NCBI GenBank assembly: GCA_001723645.1
Contig: MDLC01000005.1
Location: forward strand, 32,027-96,026
Origin: Candidatus Endobugula sertula
Lineage (GTDB): Bacteria > Pseudomonadota > Gammaproteobacteria > Pseudomonadales > Cellvibrionaceae
Direction: 5' to 3'
DNA length: 64,000 bases
Shown here one piece after another: positions 11,332-20,251 of the stretch. The notes beneath the pieces were generated by a model. That model ran no database searches. It saw only the letters and a program-made list of their open reading frames with translations, and had not been told where the DNA came from. Each line of letters opens with the position of its first letter. Positions within the stretch are counted from its first letter, which is position 1. The translations under genes and the position numbers were made by a program.

Positions 11332-11391
11332 ATTTTTCTACAGCTCTCATATTCTAAAGATAAAAGTAAAAATAAGAGTTGAAAACAAGGT

Positions 11392-12487
11392 TTATAAACC
11401 TGCTTTTAAGCTCGCTTCAATAAATTGATCCAGGTCACCATCAAGCACAGCCCGGCAATTGCTGGTTTGTACATGGGTCCGCAAATCTTTGATACGTTGG
11501 TCATCCAACACATAAGAGCGAATCTGGCTACCCCAGCCAATGTCAAACTTGCTGTCTTCCATTTCCTGTTTATCCGCATTACGACGCTGTACTTCCTGTT
11601 CATACAGTTTCGCACGCAGCATCTTCCAAGCAATATCACGATTTTGGTGCTGAGAGCGCTGACTCTGACACTGCACCACAATACCACTGGATTCATGAGT
11701 TAACCGCACCGCAGAGTCTGTTTTATTAACATGCTGACCTCCAGCCCCTGAGGCACGATAAGTATCTTCCCGTACTTCAGACTTATCAACATCTATTTCA
11801 AAATTATCATCAATTTCCGGTGAAACAAACACGGAACCAAATGAGGTATGACGACGATTACCTGAATCAAAAGGTGATTTACGCACTAAACGGTGTACCC
11901 CAGTTTCAGTACGTAACCAACCAAAAGCATATTCACCTTCAAAATGAATAGTCGCGCTCTTAATACCTGCGACTTCTCCAGAAGAGGCTTCTTCCAGTGT
12001 CGTTTTAAATCCTTTCGCTTCACCCCAGCGTAGATACATACGTAACATCATGTTTGCCCAATCCTGAGCTTCTGTACCACCTGAACCAGACTGGATATCC
12101 AGATAGGCATTGTTAGGGTCATGTTCCCCAGCAAACATACGGTGAAACTCCAGGGTTTCCAAGTGTTTACTTAACTGATCTATTTCCTGTTGAACATCCT
12201 GTAAGATATCTTTATCACCTTCCTCCACGGCCATACTTAACAGTTCATGGGCATCGGCAATCCCGGCATCCAATCGATCAATGGTATTAACAATGGCCTC
12301 AAGAGAAGCTCGCTCACGCCCTAGAGCCTGCGCTTTATCAGGATCATTCCAGACATCGGGTTCGGCGAGTTCTAATTCAACTTCTGCCAGTTGTTCCCGC
12401 TTAGCAGTGTAGTCAAAGATACCCCCTGAGTACATCAGTACGCTCATATAGGGATTTAAGGGCTAGTTGGTAGGGATTAATTTCCAT
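11392..12487 (-). CDS. prfB: Peptide chain release factor 2, with programmed +1 frameshift
   Basis: RF2 terminates translation at UGA and UAA. The first 24 codons run from ATG 12487 ([19 protein letters not shown], then LRGYL) to an in-frame TGA at 12415-12413. They are preceded by the Shine-Dalgarno-like AGGGGG and the slippery CTT. Skipping one base continues into frame DYTAKREQ and gives 364 residues in total, as in E. coli (365). The stop-codon motif SPF (RKSPFDSG) and the catalytic GGQ (GAGGQHVNK) are present. RF2 levels regulate the frameshift by autoregulation. Calling the 351-residue ORF starting at 12447 would be wrong. Confidence 0.97.
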
Positions 12488-12579
12488 AAATGATTAAGCT
12501 CATCGTACATAATGACAGAATAAAATAGCCGCAGAAAAAAATAACTGCAGGATAAAATTGGCTGCGGATTGTACATGAT

Positions 12580-13395
12580 TCAAGGCCGTGGCGATAGTAA
12601 CTGGCTAAATAACAACTGACTGAGACGAATCCCTGCCAGTTGCAACTGTCTCAAAGCCACCGGATGATATTGATCACAATATGAGTCTGGGAGTTTCGTC
12701 GGCAAATAACGATAAATTTTCTGCGTTACAGCTAATGATTCATTAGCCCATACCGTGGGTGATAATTGAGGCAAAACAGAATGTTTAAGAGACTGCTGAT
12801 ATAACGTCTGACCTAAACGTCTCCACCCACCTTTATAGCCACAATACAAGATATCACTATCCCAAAGACTATGTATTGACAGACGTTTACCTTGAAAAAC
12901 CACGTAACGACGATTACCCCCAAAATCATCCTTATAAGAAACATGCATGGGCTGATGGATATCACCTACAAAATGCCCTATAAGCAATACAGCCTCGTCA
13001 CGTTGGCGCTGGGATAATTCATTATTGTTTATTCGTCGTTGGTAGTAATCAATAGCCGTTACGATACATTGAGGCTTTGATTTTTGGTTGCGGTTATTTT
13101 TCTGCAACAAACAGCTAGACGAGGCAACATCACCCTTATTCTTGGAAACATTAACATAGTGCAACAGCTTCAAATCCTTATAAAGCGCTTTGCTCTTTAT
13201 ATGATCAGCCCACATACAACTTTCAGCAAAAGTTTGATATCCCATCCTTTTGGCAACAGACAATAGCATGGACCGTACAAAAGTTTCCGAATAACGCCAG
13301 CTAATATCACAAACAACCTGATGCCCTAACGACCCCCAAGCATAAGTTTTAAATGAACCCAGCAAAAGTAATATAAAAATCCAGTTCTGATTCAC
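12580..13395 (-). CDS. Secreted S1/P1-type zinc nuclease
   Basis: S1/P1 nucleases degrade single-stranded DNA and RNA using three zinc ions. The 271-residue protein has a signal peptide (about 1-19). Its predicted cleavage leaves an N-terminal Trp, which is itself a zinc ligand in this family (WGSLGHQVV). Further ligand motifs are WADHIK, LHYVNV, GHFVGDIHQPMH (Asp and His ligands) and HSLWDSDIL. It is probably periplasmic or extracellular, for nutrient or phosphate scavenging. It is divergent from the bufferin operon; no operon partner. Confidence 0.92.
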   Translation of the reverse strand: MNQNWIFILLLLGSFKTYAWGSLGHQVVCDISWRYSETFVRSMLLSVAKRMGYQTFAESCMWADHIKSKALYKDLKLLHYVNVSKNKGDVASSSCLLQKNNRNQKSKPQCIVTAIDYYQRRINNNELSQRQRDEAVLLIGHFVGDIHQPMHVSYKDDFGGNRRYVVFQGKRLSIHSLWDSDILYCGYKGGWRRLGQTLYQQSLKHSVLPQLSPTVWANESLAVTQKIYRYLPTKLPDSYCDQYHPVALRQLQLAGIRLSQLLFSQLLSPRP

Positions 13396-13547
13396 AAATT
13401 TTCATACTCTGTCATTATTTTTACTCTCATTACTCAAACGCAACGAACTTTTCATGATAAACATAGTCCTTAGTAGCATGCCTTTAAACTCAACGTTTCA
13501 AGGTATGGTAGATACTTAACCTTAAACATTATTGGAGAAAAACCATT

Positions 13548-13832
13548 ATGAGTAAAGTAAAAACATCACTAGCTATTACCAGCGCTATCGCAGCAGGTTT
13601 ATTTATGGCATCAGCTCAAGATGCTGTTGCTGGCCCTAAATTTGAAGCAGAAAAATGCTATGGTGTAGCAAAAGCAGGCAAAAATGACTGTGCTGCTGGA
13701 CCTGGTACAAGCTGTGCGGGTACTGCTACTAACGATGGCCAAGGAAACGCTTGGATGTTTGTCCCTAAAGGTAGTTGTGAAAAATTGGTTGGCGGTAGCT
13801 TAGAGCCAACCGATACTAACTTACCAGGTTAA
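13548..13832 (+). CDS. bufA: Bufferin-type RiPP precursor (DUF2282)
   Basis: DUF2282 precursor peptide, 94 residues. It has a signal peptide (about 1-28, cleavage after AVA) and four conserved cysteines at 37, 48, 56 and 77 in [17 protein letters not shown] and GSCEK. In characterised relatives (bufferins, Haemophilus HvfA) core cysteines are converted by the partner MNIO enzyme to thiooxazoles or related groups that bind copper in the periplasm. This assignment rests on that family knowledge plus the intact downstream bufBCD genes. The ribosome site GGAGA lies 9 bases before the ATG. A strong hairpin terminator follows directly, which would make bufA the most abundant transcript of the operon. 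Confidence 0.92.
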   Translation: MSKVKTSLAITSAIAAGLFMASAQDAVAGPKFEAEKCYGVAKAGKNDCAAGPGTSCAGTATNDGQGNAWMFVPKGSCEKLVGGSLEPTDTNLPG

Positions 13833-13851
13833 GATTTATAATGAATAGTGG

Positions 13852-13880
13852 AAAGGCCAGTTTACGCTGGCCTTTTTTTA
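13852..13880 (+). terminator. Intrinsic terminator between bufA and bufB
   Basis: The stem AAGGCCAG / CTGGCCTT with a 6-base loop is followed by a run of seven T. It lies 20 bases after the bufA stop and about 60 bases before bufB. It is probably a partial terminator that lets a minority of transcripts read into bufBCD. Confidence 0.85.
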
Positions 13881-13940
13881 TATAACATATGAAAAAACAT
13901 TAAAGAACGTGCATTTTTTACGTTACACAGTCACCATGAG

Positions 13941-14807
13941 ATTACTATAACAAAACAACTCACCGGTGTCGGTATAGGTCTTAAGGCCCAGCATTATAAT
14001 GAAATACTGGATCGTAAGCCTGAAATCGATTGGTTTGAAGTTCATCCCGAAAACTATATGGGCGAAGGTGGATTACCCCATAAATACCTACGGCAAATTA
14101 GCGATATCTACCCTCTATCCATGCATGGCGTAGGTCTATCTCTCGGTAGTGCAGACGGCATTAGCGAAACACATCTTGCCGCACTAAAAAAAGTCGTTAA
14201 ACGCTATCAACCCGCACTAGTCTCTGAGCATTTATCTTGGAGCCATTGGAATAAAATCTTTCTTAACGATTTACTGCCTATCCCCTATAATCATGAAGCT
14301 CTCCACATCGTAGTCAGTAATATTCAACAGGTACAGAATACCCTGGAGCGACAGATTCTTATTGAAAACCCTTCGGCTTATCTCGGTTTTCAACAAAGCG
14401 ATATGCCTGAAACAGAATTCCTTCGCAACATCGTTGCACAAATCCATTGCGGTTTACTTTTGGATATCAACAATGTTTATGTGTCAGCCAATAATCAACA
14501 TTACTCGGCTACAGACTATATTGATAACTATCCTTTACATGCCGTAGGTGAAATTCATCTGGCAGGACACACTAAAGAAATCATTGACAATGAAACGGTA
14601 CTTATTGATGATCATGGTTCGGCAATCACTGACGAAGTATGGCAATTATTTCAATATACATTAAACAAATTGCCGCACCATGTACCCGTACTCATTGAGT
14701 GGGATACTGATATTCCCGAACTGGATACATTAGTGTCTGAAACAATAAAAGCCAACCACTATTTGCAATCTTTACCCTTTTCACAAACCGTAAAGCCCGC
14801 GCTATGA
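13941..14807 (+). CDS. bufB: MNIO-family (DUF692) precursor-modifying enzyme
   Basis: Multinuclear non-heme iron-dependent oxidase with a TIM-barrel fold, which modifies precursor cysteines. Metal-ligand motifs are visible: FEVHPENYM, SMHGVG, SEHLSW, IENPSAY, LLLDINNVYV, EIHLAGH and IDDHGSAI. Protein homology clearly starts before the first in-frame ATG at 14058 (GVGIGLKAQHYNEIL lies upstream), so the true start is non-ATG. The ATT at 13941 (then TITKQLTG) gives 288 residues, the family length. An out-of-frame ATG at 13936 suggests either a rare start codon or a small indel. The stop overlaps the bufC start by ATGA. Confidence 0.9.
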   Translation: MTITKQLTGVGIGLKAQHYNEILDRKPEIDWFEVHPENYMGEGGLPHKYLRQISDIYPLSMHGVGLSLGSADGISETHLAALKKVVKRYQPALVSEHLSWSHWNKIFLNDLLPIPYNHEALHIVVSNIQQVQNTLERQILIENPSAYLGFQQSDMPETEFLRNIVAQIHCGLLLDINNVYVSANNQHYSATDYIDNYPLHAVGEIHLAGHTKEIIDNETVLIDDHGSAITDEVWQLFQYTLNKLPHHVPVLIEWDTDIPELDTLVSETIKANHYLQSLPFSQTVKPAL

Positions 14808-15583
14808 AGCATTTATCACAATGGCAACAGGATTTCACAGAATCCCTATTTACTGATTTATCATCATCACTGCAAGCCAGCTTTCAAACAATGTCGGAAA
14901 CGGCACAACAGCAGCGCTTTGCCATCTATAAAAACAACGTGTTTTATTCACTGAGTAATGCCTTGGGTGATTTATATCCAGTGGTAAAACGCTTGGTAGG
15001 TGATGATTTTTTTGCAGGAACGGCGGCTTATTATTTACAACAACATCCACCACAACAAGCCGCCATGGTGTCTTTCGGACAGGAGTTTCCCGAGTTTTTA
15101 CAAGACTTTGAACACACACAAACTATGCCCTATTTAAGCCACGTAGCCCAACTCGAACTATATTGGCACCAAGCTTACCATGCCAAGGATGAAATAGCAC
15201 TTCACAAAGAAGACTTTTCCAATATGAACCCTGAAGACCTAGCAACTGCCACAATCACATTCCATCCGTCTCTAAGTATATTATCATCAGATTATCCTAT
15301 TTTCAGTATTTGGCAGACCAACCAAGAGGACAATGAAAACCAGGAAAACATACACCTCAATGAACGCCAACAGGTTTTAGTGGTCAGACCGTATGATGAG
15401 GTTGTATTGTATAAGATCGATAATGGCATCTATACCTTTATCGATAGATTACGTAAACGGGCTTCCTTTGAAGAGGCTATCGAGGATACAATAACCGAAG
15501 ATAACCAGTTTGATACAAGTGCTGGTATTCGTTTTTTAATTCAGGAACACTTATTAACAAATATTCTTTATAATAACAGCTAA
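14804..15583 (+). CDS. bufC: DUF2063 partner protein of the MNIO enzyme
   Basis: BufC/HvfC-type protein, 259 residues. The N-terminal DUF2063 domain is visible as QQRFAIYKNNVFYSLSNALGDLYPVVKRLVGDDFF followed by a PQQAAMVSFGQEFPEFL region. Family knowledge: the C-terminal part resembles a RiPP recognition element and delivers the precursor to the MNIO enzyme. Overlap with bufB by four bases implies translational coupling. No signal peptide, so it is cytosolic like its partner. Confidence 0.9.
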   Translation: MKHLSQWQQDFTESLFTDLSSSLQASFQTMSETAQQQRFAIYKNNVFYSLSNALGDLYPVVKRLVGDDFFAGTAAYYLQQHPPQQAAMVSFGQEFPEFLQDFEHTQTMPYLSHVAQLELYWHQAYHAKDEIALHKEDFSNMNPEDLATATITFHPSLSILSSDYPIFSIWQTNQEDNENQENIHLNERQQVLVVRPYDEVVLYKIDNGIYTFIDRLRKRASFEEAIEDTITEDNQFDTSAGIRFLIQEHLLTNILYNNS

Positions 15584-15602
15584 AATAATGGGAGTAGCCA
15601 GA

Positions 15603-16073
15603 ATGAAAACCGCTCTTTGCCAGGTATTAAGTCCTATAGAAAGTCTATTTTCGGCTATCCCCGAATGGGTAGTCAATATTGCCATGCGCTTGGTAATCTT
15701 TAAAATATTCTGGTTCTCCGTCCAGACAAAAATTGTTGGCTGGACAATTGGCGGCCAACACTTCGCATTTTGGAATGTAACAGACAATACTTTTTTACTC
15801 TTTGATTTCGAATATAACATCCCGCTTATTCCCAGCGAAATTGCTGCTTATATGGGAACCTTTGGTGAATTTTTCCTGCCCCTTGCGATCCTATTTGGCT
15901 TTATGACTCGTTTTGCCGCAGCAGGATTGATGGTAATGACCCTAGTGATTCAGTTTTTCGTTTATCCTGACGCTTGGTGGAACGTTCATGTATTTTGGGT
16001 ATTGATACTATTGTACATTATCCGTAACGGTGGTGGCAGCCTCTCTCTTGATACACTTATTTTTAAAAAATAA
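15603..16073 (+). CDS. bufD: DoxX-family membrane protein of the bufferin operon
   Basis: DoxX/DoxD-like integral membrane protein, 156 residues with about four hydrophobic segments (AMRLVIFKIFWFSV, GEFFLPLAILFGFMTRF, GLMVMTLVIQFFVYP, VFWVLILLYIIRNGG). The Trp/His-rich end WWNVHVFW is typical. The start is taken at ATG 15603, since GGGAG lies 8 bases upstream; the ATG at 15588 overlaps that site. DoxX proteins regularly close bufABC operons, but their exact role there is not established. Confidence 0.88.
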   Translation: MKTALCQVLSPIESLFSAIPEWVVNIAMRLVIFKIFWFSVQTKIVGWTIGGQHFAFWNVTDNTFLLFDFEYNIPLIPSEIAAYMGTFGEFFLPLAILFGFMTRFAAAGLMVMTLVIQFFVYPDAWWNVHVFWVLILLYIIRNGGGSLSLDTLIFKK

Positions 16074-16689
16074 ATCGTTAGCCATTATTGATTAGCTGCT
16101 TATAGCGCTGGGTGGATGCCCCTTAAACAGGGTCACTGTTTGTTCAAGTAAAGCCACCTTAGCCAGTTGAATTTGTAGAAGAAAACCTTGACAAAAGAAC
16201 AAACTCATTGAAGAAAAAAATAAAGCGCTCAAGCATAAAACTCAGTATATTGTTCGTAAGCACCCAATGAATGAACCAACCTCCATGTTGGTTCTCATTT
16301 AATTACCCTCTTACTACTGGGAGAAATTCATCCAGTTATGGACAAATTAAATAATGAATCAAGAAAAACACCTAATCAAGTATTGTTAGACATCAATCTA
16401 CCGATTACGCTAGCAAGTTAAATCTACGCCATATCTTATTGCATGTGAGCACACAAGTATTGACTCCACTTATACTGCGCCTAAATGTTTGAGTAATTGG
16501 GCAACGATCAATAATAAGTTTCATTTTTTCCTCCTGTTCCCCCGACCCTTTTATGTGGAAGAAAACACTTAAGTGCATAGTCAAAAGTAGCAATGATTAA
16601 ATGCCAAAATTATTTGTCAGATTAAAGTGTGATAAGCGAAGCGGTTTATCATTAAAGTGGGTGCGTTTTATGCTGATAGTGGAAACCGA
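16074..16689. other. Gene-poor interval after the bufferin operon
   Basis: About 616 bases without a credible gene. A hairpin at 16273-16294 (GAACCAAC / GTTGGTTC, then TCATTT) might be a weak terminator. The minus ORF at 16593-16405 (62 codons) has no recognisable similarity and low-quality composition. Decayed sequence is possible but I could not identify it. Confidence 0.5.
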
Positions 16690-17595
16690 TTAAATGACCG
16701 CTTTCACCAAACGAGCAATTTCATTAAATTTCTCACCTTTGGGCACCGCTAAAAAGTCATGGCCGACATCATCACGATGAATATTCTCATTGAGCGGGTA
16801 CAGCTTCATACGCATAATATTCTTAGGGATAATAAAAAAGCCATAGCCATGTCCCTGCAATAATTGCATGACCGGTTCCTCCAGTAATTGATCACTGGTA
16901 CGCTCATTTAACTCAAAAAGAATGGCGTCCGGCTGTATAGTTGATAATAGTTGGGAAGCGCCTGCCAGTACATCCGCTTCATAACCCTCCACATCAATCT
17001 TTACCAAACGTACTGCTTGTATTTGCTCTTGCTGGCATAATTCGTCCAACACAGCGACCTGCACTTCGACCTTGTCACAGTGATCACCCACTGCATTTCG
17101 TACTAAAGAAGCGGCACCTCGGTTACCCTTTGGAACCACCAGTTCAAGAGTATCCTTCTTGGCTCCTAGAGCAACTGGATGTAGTTTAATATTCGTTGAT
17201 TGATTGTGCTCAATGGTCTCCAGTAATTGCTTGGCCAATAGGGGGTTTGGCTCAAAACTATGCACAACTCCTGTGCTGCCCACCAAGTCGGATAGAGTGA
17301 CGGTAACAATACCGATATTAGCACCAATATCAAAAACCGTGTCCCCTTCACGGATAATTTGCCGACTTATCCAGGTAATTTTCCGATCCAGATCTCCCAT
17401 AAAAAAAGCGGCCCTGCCTACATAATCATCAAGATCAGCTAAGACTTCTCCACCAGACACCTTACTCCAAACACTCCCCGATTCACGTCCGCCAATGACT
17501 CTGACAAGAGTTGAGTTTGCCACAGAAGCACAACCACTATAAAAAGGGTAACGTCTTGTTATCAGGGAAGTTAATCGTTGTCTCATGCTGGGCAT
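16690..17595 (-). CDS. FkbM-family SAM-dependent methyltransferase
   Basis: A 301-residue protein with the FkbM methyltransferase core. The SAM-binding glycine motif is VFDIGANIGIVTVTLS near 93-108, followed by SFEPNP and, later, RLVKIDVEGYEADVLAGA. These proteins O-methylate sugars or polyketide-like products. The substrate here is unknown and no glycosyltransferase or biosynthetic gene is adjacent. No signal peptide or membrane segment is clear. It is a single gene, divergent from the DUF488 gene. Confidence 0.88.
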   Translation of the reverse strand: MPSMRQRLTSLITRRYPFYSGCASVANSTLVRVIGGRESGSVWSKVSGGEVLADLDDYVGRAAFFMGDLDRKITWISRQIIREGDTVFDIGANIGIVTVTLSDLVGSTGVVHSFEPNPLLAKQLLETIEHNQSTNIKLHPVALGAKKDTLELVVPKGNRGAASLVRNAVGDHCDKVEVQVAVLDELCQQEQIQAVRLVKIDVEGYEADVLAGASQLLSTIQPDAILFELNERTSDQLLEEPVMQLLQGHGYGFFIIPKNIMRMKLYPLNENIHRDDVGHDFLAVPKGEKFNEIARLVKAVI

Positions 17596-17746
17596 TTATT
17601 CTCTCCACTAATGTTTTTCAGCAATATACCACTTAGCAAGCCTAACATAACACGTCAAATGACACTATGACTGCCATTGACTAATCCTGAGATCATTAAC
17701 AGTATGTTAAGATTGGCTAATAAACTACACTAAGGGATCACTTGCC

Positions 17747-18424
17747 ATGGTTATGACTACATCCCCCCAGCCCCTTTACACTATAGGCTATGCCACCAAA
17801 CCAATACATACCTTTATTGCACAACTCAAAACACATCAGATTAATGCTGTCGCGGACATTCGTTCAATCCCTTATAGCAAGGTGTTTCATGACTATCATC
17901 GCGAATCTATTGAAACGTATCTACAACAGAACCACGTACTCTACGTTTATTTAGGAGAGGAATTGGGACCGCGCTCGAAGGATCCAGACCATTACGATGA
18001 CACCGGACAGGTGCAATACCACCAGCTTATGCAGTCCCCTCTATTTAAACAGGGGATTGAACGCTTAAATAATGGTCTGCAAAAGGGTCTTCGTATTGCC
18101 TTAATGTGTGCAGAAAAAGATCCTGCTACTTGTCACCGTAGCCTGTTGGTAGGATATTTCTTAGCGCGCCATTCCCTAAGTACTTCGCCTCTATCAGAAA
18201 CAACCACAACTTGCCATATTTTACATATTACTCACGAGGGTCATATTGAAAGTCAACAAAACCTCGAACAACGACTCTGTTCTGAGCATGGGATAGAAAC
18301 CGATTTGTTTATGTCAGCAAATGAGCGCCAACAACAGGCTTATCAATATCAGTTGAAAAAAACTGCATATCGAAAAGCAAGCCCCAAAAGCCAAAACGAT
18401 AGCCAAGAGCAGCGTAAACTCTAA
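17747..18424 (+). CDS. DUF488 family protein
   Basis: A 225-residue DUF488 protein. Characteristic motifs are YTIGYATKPIHTFIAQL, VADIRSIPYSK, YLGEELGP and MCAEKDPATCHRSLLV; the conserved Cys residues in the last motif suggest a catalytic or metal site. The function of the family is not established. The C-terminal tail (about 195-225) is hydrophilic and rich in Gln/Lys. The ATG at 17747 is followed by a second ATG two codons later (17753); either could be used. Apparently monocistronic. Confidence 0.85.
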   Translation: MVMTTSPQPLYTIGYATKPIHTFIAQLKTHQINAVADIRSIPYSKVFHDYHRESIETYLQQNHVLYVYLGEELGPRSKDPDHYDDTGQVQYHQLMQSPLFKQGIERLNNGLQKGLRIALMCAEKDPATCHRSLLVGYFLARHSLSTSPLSETTTTCHILHITHEGHIESQQNLEQRLCSEHGIETDLFMSANERQQQAYQYQLKKTAYRKASPKSQNDSQEQRKL

Positions 18425-18552
18425 CTGGTAGACATTTAAGAAACTAATGTTTCCACATCTGAAATAATATGATTTCCAGTGGGAACTTTTACCCGGTAAA
18501 GACCGTCAATAAAGTCATCATTTACTTAACATGACTTATTTGAGGCTTATAT

Positions 18553-19005
18553 ATGAAAGCAGTCCTATTTGCACTGATTACCAGTGCACTGTTAACGTTA
18601 TTTACTAACAGCAGTTTTGCTGGTGAGCAGTATACTAAAAAGGGATATGCTGTGAGTGGTTATGATACTGTTGCCTATTTCACAATTGGCAAACCCGTTA
18701 AAGGCGACAAAAATATTCAGGCAGAATGGAATGGTGCAAAATGGTTATTCTCTTCCGAACAGCATAAACAGTTATTTTTAGCCAGCCCTGAAAAATATGT
18801 ACCTGCTTATGATGGCCACTGTGCTTTTGCAGCAGGCGTCAATAAAAAGGTCAGTGCTCAACCTACACTATGGAAAATCATTGACGATCGCCTATTTTTA
18901 AACTTCAGTAAAGCCGCTAATAACCGCTGGTTAGAAAACCCTGAAGATTATATCAAGGACGGTGATGAAAATTGGAAAGAGCTTGGTAAAAAACCAGCGG
19001 CTTAG
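18553..19005 (+). CDS. Exported YHS-domain protein
   Basis: A 150-residue protein with a signal peptide (about 1-23, cleavage after SFA) and a YHS domain. Relevant motifs are VSGYDTVAYF, AEWNGAKWLFSSEQHKQLF, PEKYVPAYDGHCAFAAG and WKIIDDRLFLNFS. YHS domains often bind metals, in which case this one would act in the periplasm. Exact function unknown. It is followed by two hairpins with T-runs. Confidence 0.88.
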   Translation: MKAVLFALITSALLTLFTNSSFAGEQYTKKGYAVSGYDTVAYFTIGKPVKGDKNIQAEWNGAKWLFSSEQHKQLFLASPEKYVPAYDGHCAFAAGVNKKVSAQPTLWKIIDDRLFLNFSKAANNRWLENPEDYIKDGDENWKELGKKPAA

Positions 19006-19019
19006 TAGTTGTAACTCCA

Positions 19020-19046
19020 TTGCTCATATATCCATGAGCAATTTTT
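19020..19046 (+). terminator. Hairpin terminator 1 after the YHS gene
   Basis: The perfect stem TGCTCAT / ATGAGCA with a 6-base loop is followed by ATTTTT. It is the first of two tandem hairpins before the convergent rpiA stop. Confidence 0.65.
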
Positions 19047-19083
19047 GCCTCTGATTATTCCCCAATATCAGAGGCCTTTTTTA
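19047..19083 (+). terminator. Hairpin terminator 2 after the YHS gene
   Basis: The stem GCCTCTGAT / ATCAGAGGC is followed by CTTTTTTA. A strong intrinsic terminator separating the YHS gene from the convergent rpiA. Confidence 0.85.
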
Positions 19084-19135
19084 TCTCTCAGTAGTACAGT
19101 GACTAATATGACGATTCATGGGTTACTATTGTTGT

Positions 19136-19807
19136 TTACAACACCCTCTTTTCAACGCCTGTTGATGTACCCAACAAAAGAACATCCGCTCTACGAGCAG
19201 CAAATAAGCCGTTTGTTACCACACCCGCTATCTGATTAATTTTCGCTTCTAAATCAACAGGGTCTATGATACTCAAATTGTGCACGTCGAGAATTTCATG
19301 ACCATTATCAGTGACTACCCCCATACGATACTCCGGATCACCACCCAATTTAACCAGTTCTCGTGCCACATGAGAGCGGGCCATTGGAATCACTTCAACA
19401 GGTAGAGGAAACTGACCCAATACATCCACCCGCTTACTCTCATCAACAATACAAATAAATTCATCAGCACAAGCAGCGACAATCTTTTCTCTGGTTAAAG
19501 CAGCCCCTCCCCCTTTAATTAAACATAACTGCCTATCCGTTTCATCTGCACCGTCCACATACACAGACACCCCGTCAATGCTATTCAGATCATAGACTGG
19601 AAGACCATGAGACTTTAGACGTTCAGCCGTGGCTTCAGAGCTGGCCACCGCACCATCAAACAAATGCTTAATCAACGCCAACCGGTCAATAAAATAGTTG
19701 GCCGTTGAGCCTGTCCCAACACCAACAATGCTCTCCAACTCTAGCTTTGGCTGGATATAATCTACTGCCGCTTGTGCTACCGCTTGTTTAAGTCCATCTT
19801 GTGTCAT
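19136..19807 (-). CDS. rpiA: Ribose-5-phosphate isomerase A
   Basis: Interconverts ribose 5-phosphate and ribulose 5-phosphate in the pentose phosphate pathway. The 223-residue protein has the RpiA motifs [36 protein letters not shown] and [12 protein letters not shown]; the Asp and Glu of DGADE and the Lys of the last motif are catalytic. The start is chosen at ATG 19807 ([14 protein letters not shown]); an upstream in-frame start at 19843 adds 12 residues not expected for the family. Confidence 0.96.
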   Translation of the reverse strand: MTQDGLKQAVAQAAVDYIQPKLELESIVGVGTGSTANYFIDRLALIKHLFDGAVASSEATAERLKSHGLPVYDLNSIDGVSVYVDGADETDRQLCLIKGGGAALTREKIVAACADEFICIVDESKRVDVLGQFPLPVEVIPMARSHVARELVKLGGDPEYRMGVVTDNGHEILDVHNLSIIDPVDLEAKINQIAGVVTNGLFAARRADVLLLGTSTGVEKRVL

Positions 19808-19846
19808 GATTTGGAACTCTTTGGGTTTAAATGAGGTGGGCATTAT

Positions 19847-19866
19847 AGAGCGAATTAACGATAAAA
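19847..19866. repeat. Third copy of the ATTAACGATAAAA repeat arm
   Basis: AGAGCGAATTAACGATAAAA matches the arms of the 6277-6427 element at 18 of 20 bases against the left arm. It sits just upstream of the rpiA start region. An ATAAAAAATCTAACATC stretch at about 19901-19917 also resembles the sequence following the first arm. Confidence 0.4.
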
Positions 19867-19933
19867 AACGCTTATTTCTCTTTCTATCATAGTTCTATTC
19901 ATAAAAAATCTAACATCATACTATTTATTCAGC

Positions 19934-20251
19934 TCACTTTCTGGCCACTTTTTCATGAAGTATGATCGAGGTTATCAGTCCTATTAAATAAAACAGTTGG
20001 CCATAACTCCCATAAGTCTGAAAAAAATGGTATCCGTCATCCATGGCAATCCTTAACAAGCCAAAACATAATACCGCCGCTGAAAAATAGGCCCAGCGTT
20101 GTTTTTTATAGATAAAAAAACTAATCAGGACAGTAGCTAAACCCACCGCCACACCAAAAGTATGTCGTTGAAATAACCAAACCATCCCCGATACAGCCAA
20201 CACACTCAGATACAACATATTGGCTTTTAACCAAAAACGATGGTTATTCAT
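19934..20251 (-). CDS. Small integral membrane protein, unknown function
   Basis: 105 residues with about four hydrophobic segments (MLYLSVLAVSGMVWLF, GVAVGLATVLISFFIY, WAYFSAAVLCFGLLRI, LFYLIGLITSIILH). I do not recognise the family. Its start overlaps the ubiI stop by 8 bases on the same strand, which suggests translational coupling to the ubiquinone operon. Short loops and no conserved charged motif give no functional hint. Confidence 0.7.
   Translation of the reverse strand: MNNHRFWLKANMLYLSVLAVSGMVWLFQRHTFGVAVGLATVLISFFIYKKQRWAYFSAAVLCFGLLRIAMDDGYHFFQTYGSYGQLFYLIGLITSIILHEKVARK

Noticed and set aside
12416..12447. Start of prfB at 12447
   Set aside because: This reading omits the leader and reads the frameshift site in the wrong frame; the real start is 12487.
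16405..16593. 62-codon ORF on the minus strand in a gene-poor gap
   Set aside because: No recognisable motif, odd composition, and no ribosome site; likely chance.
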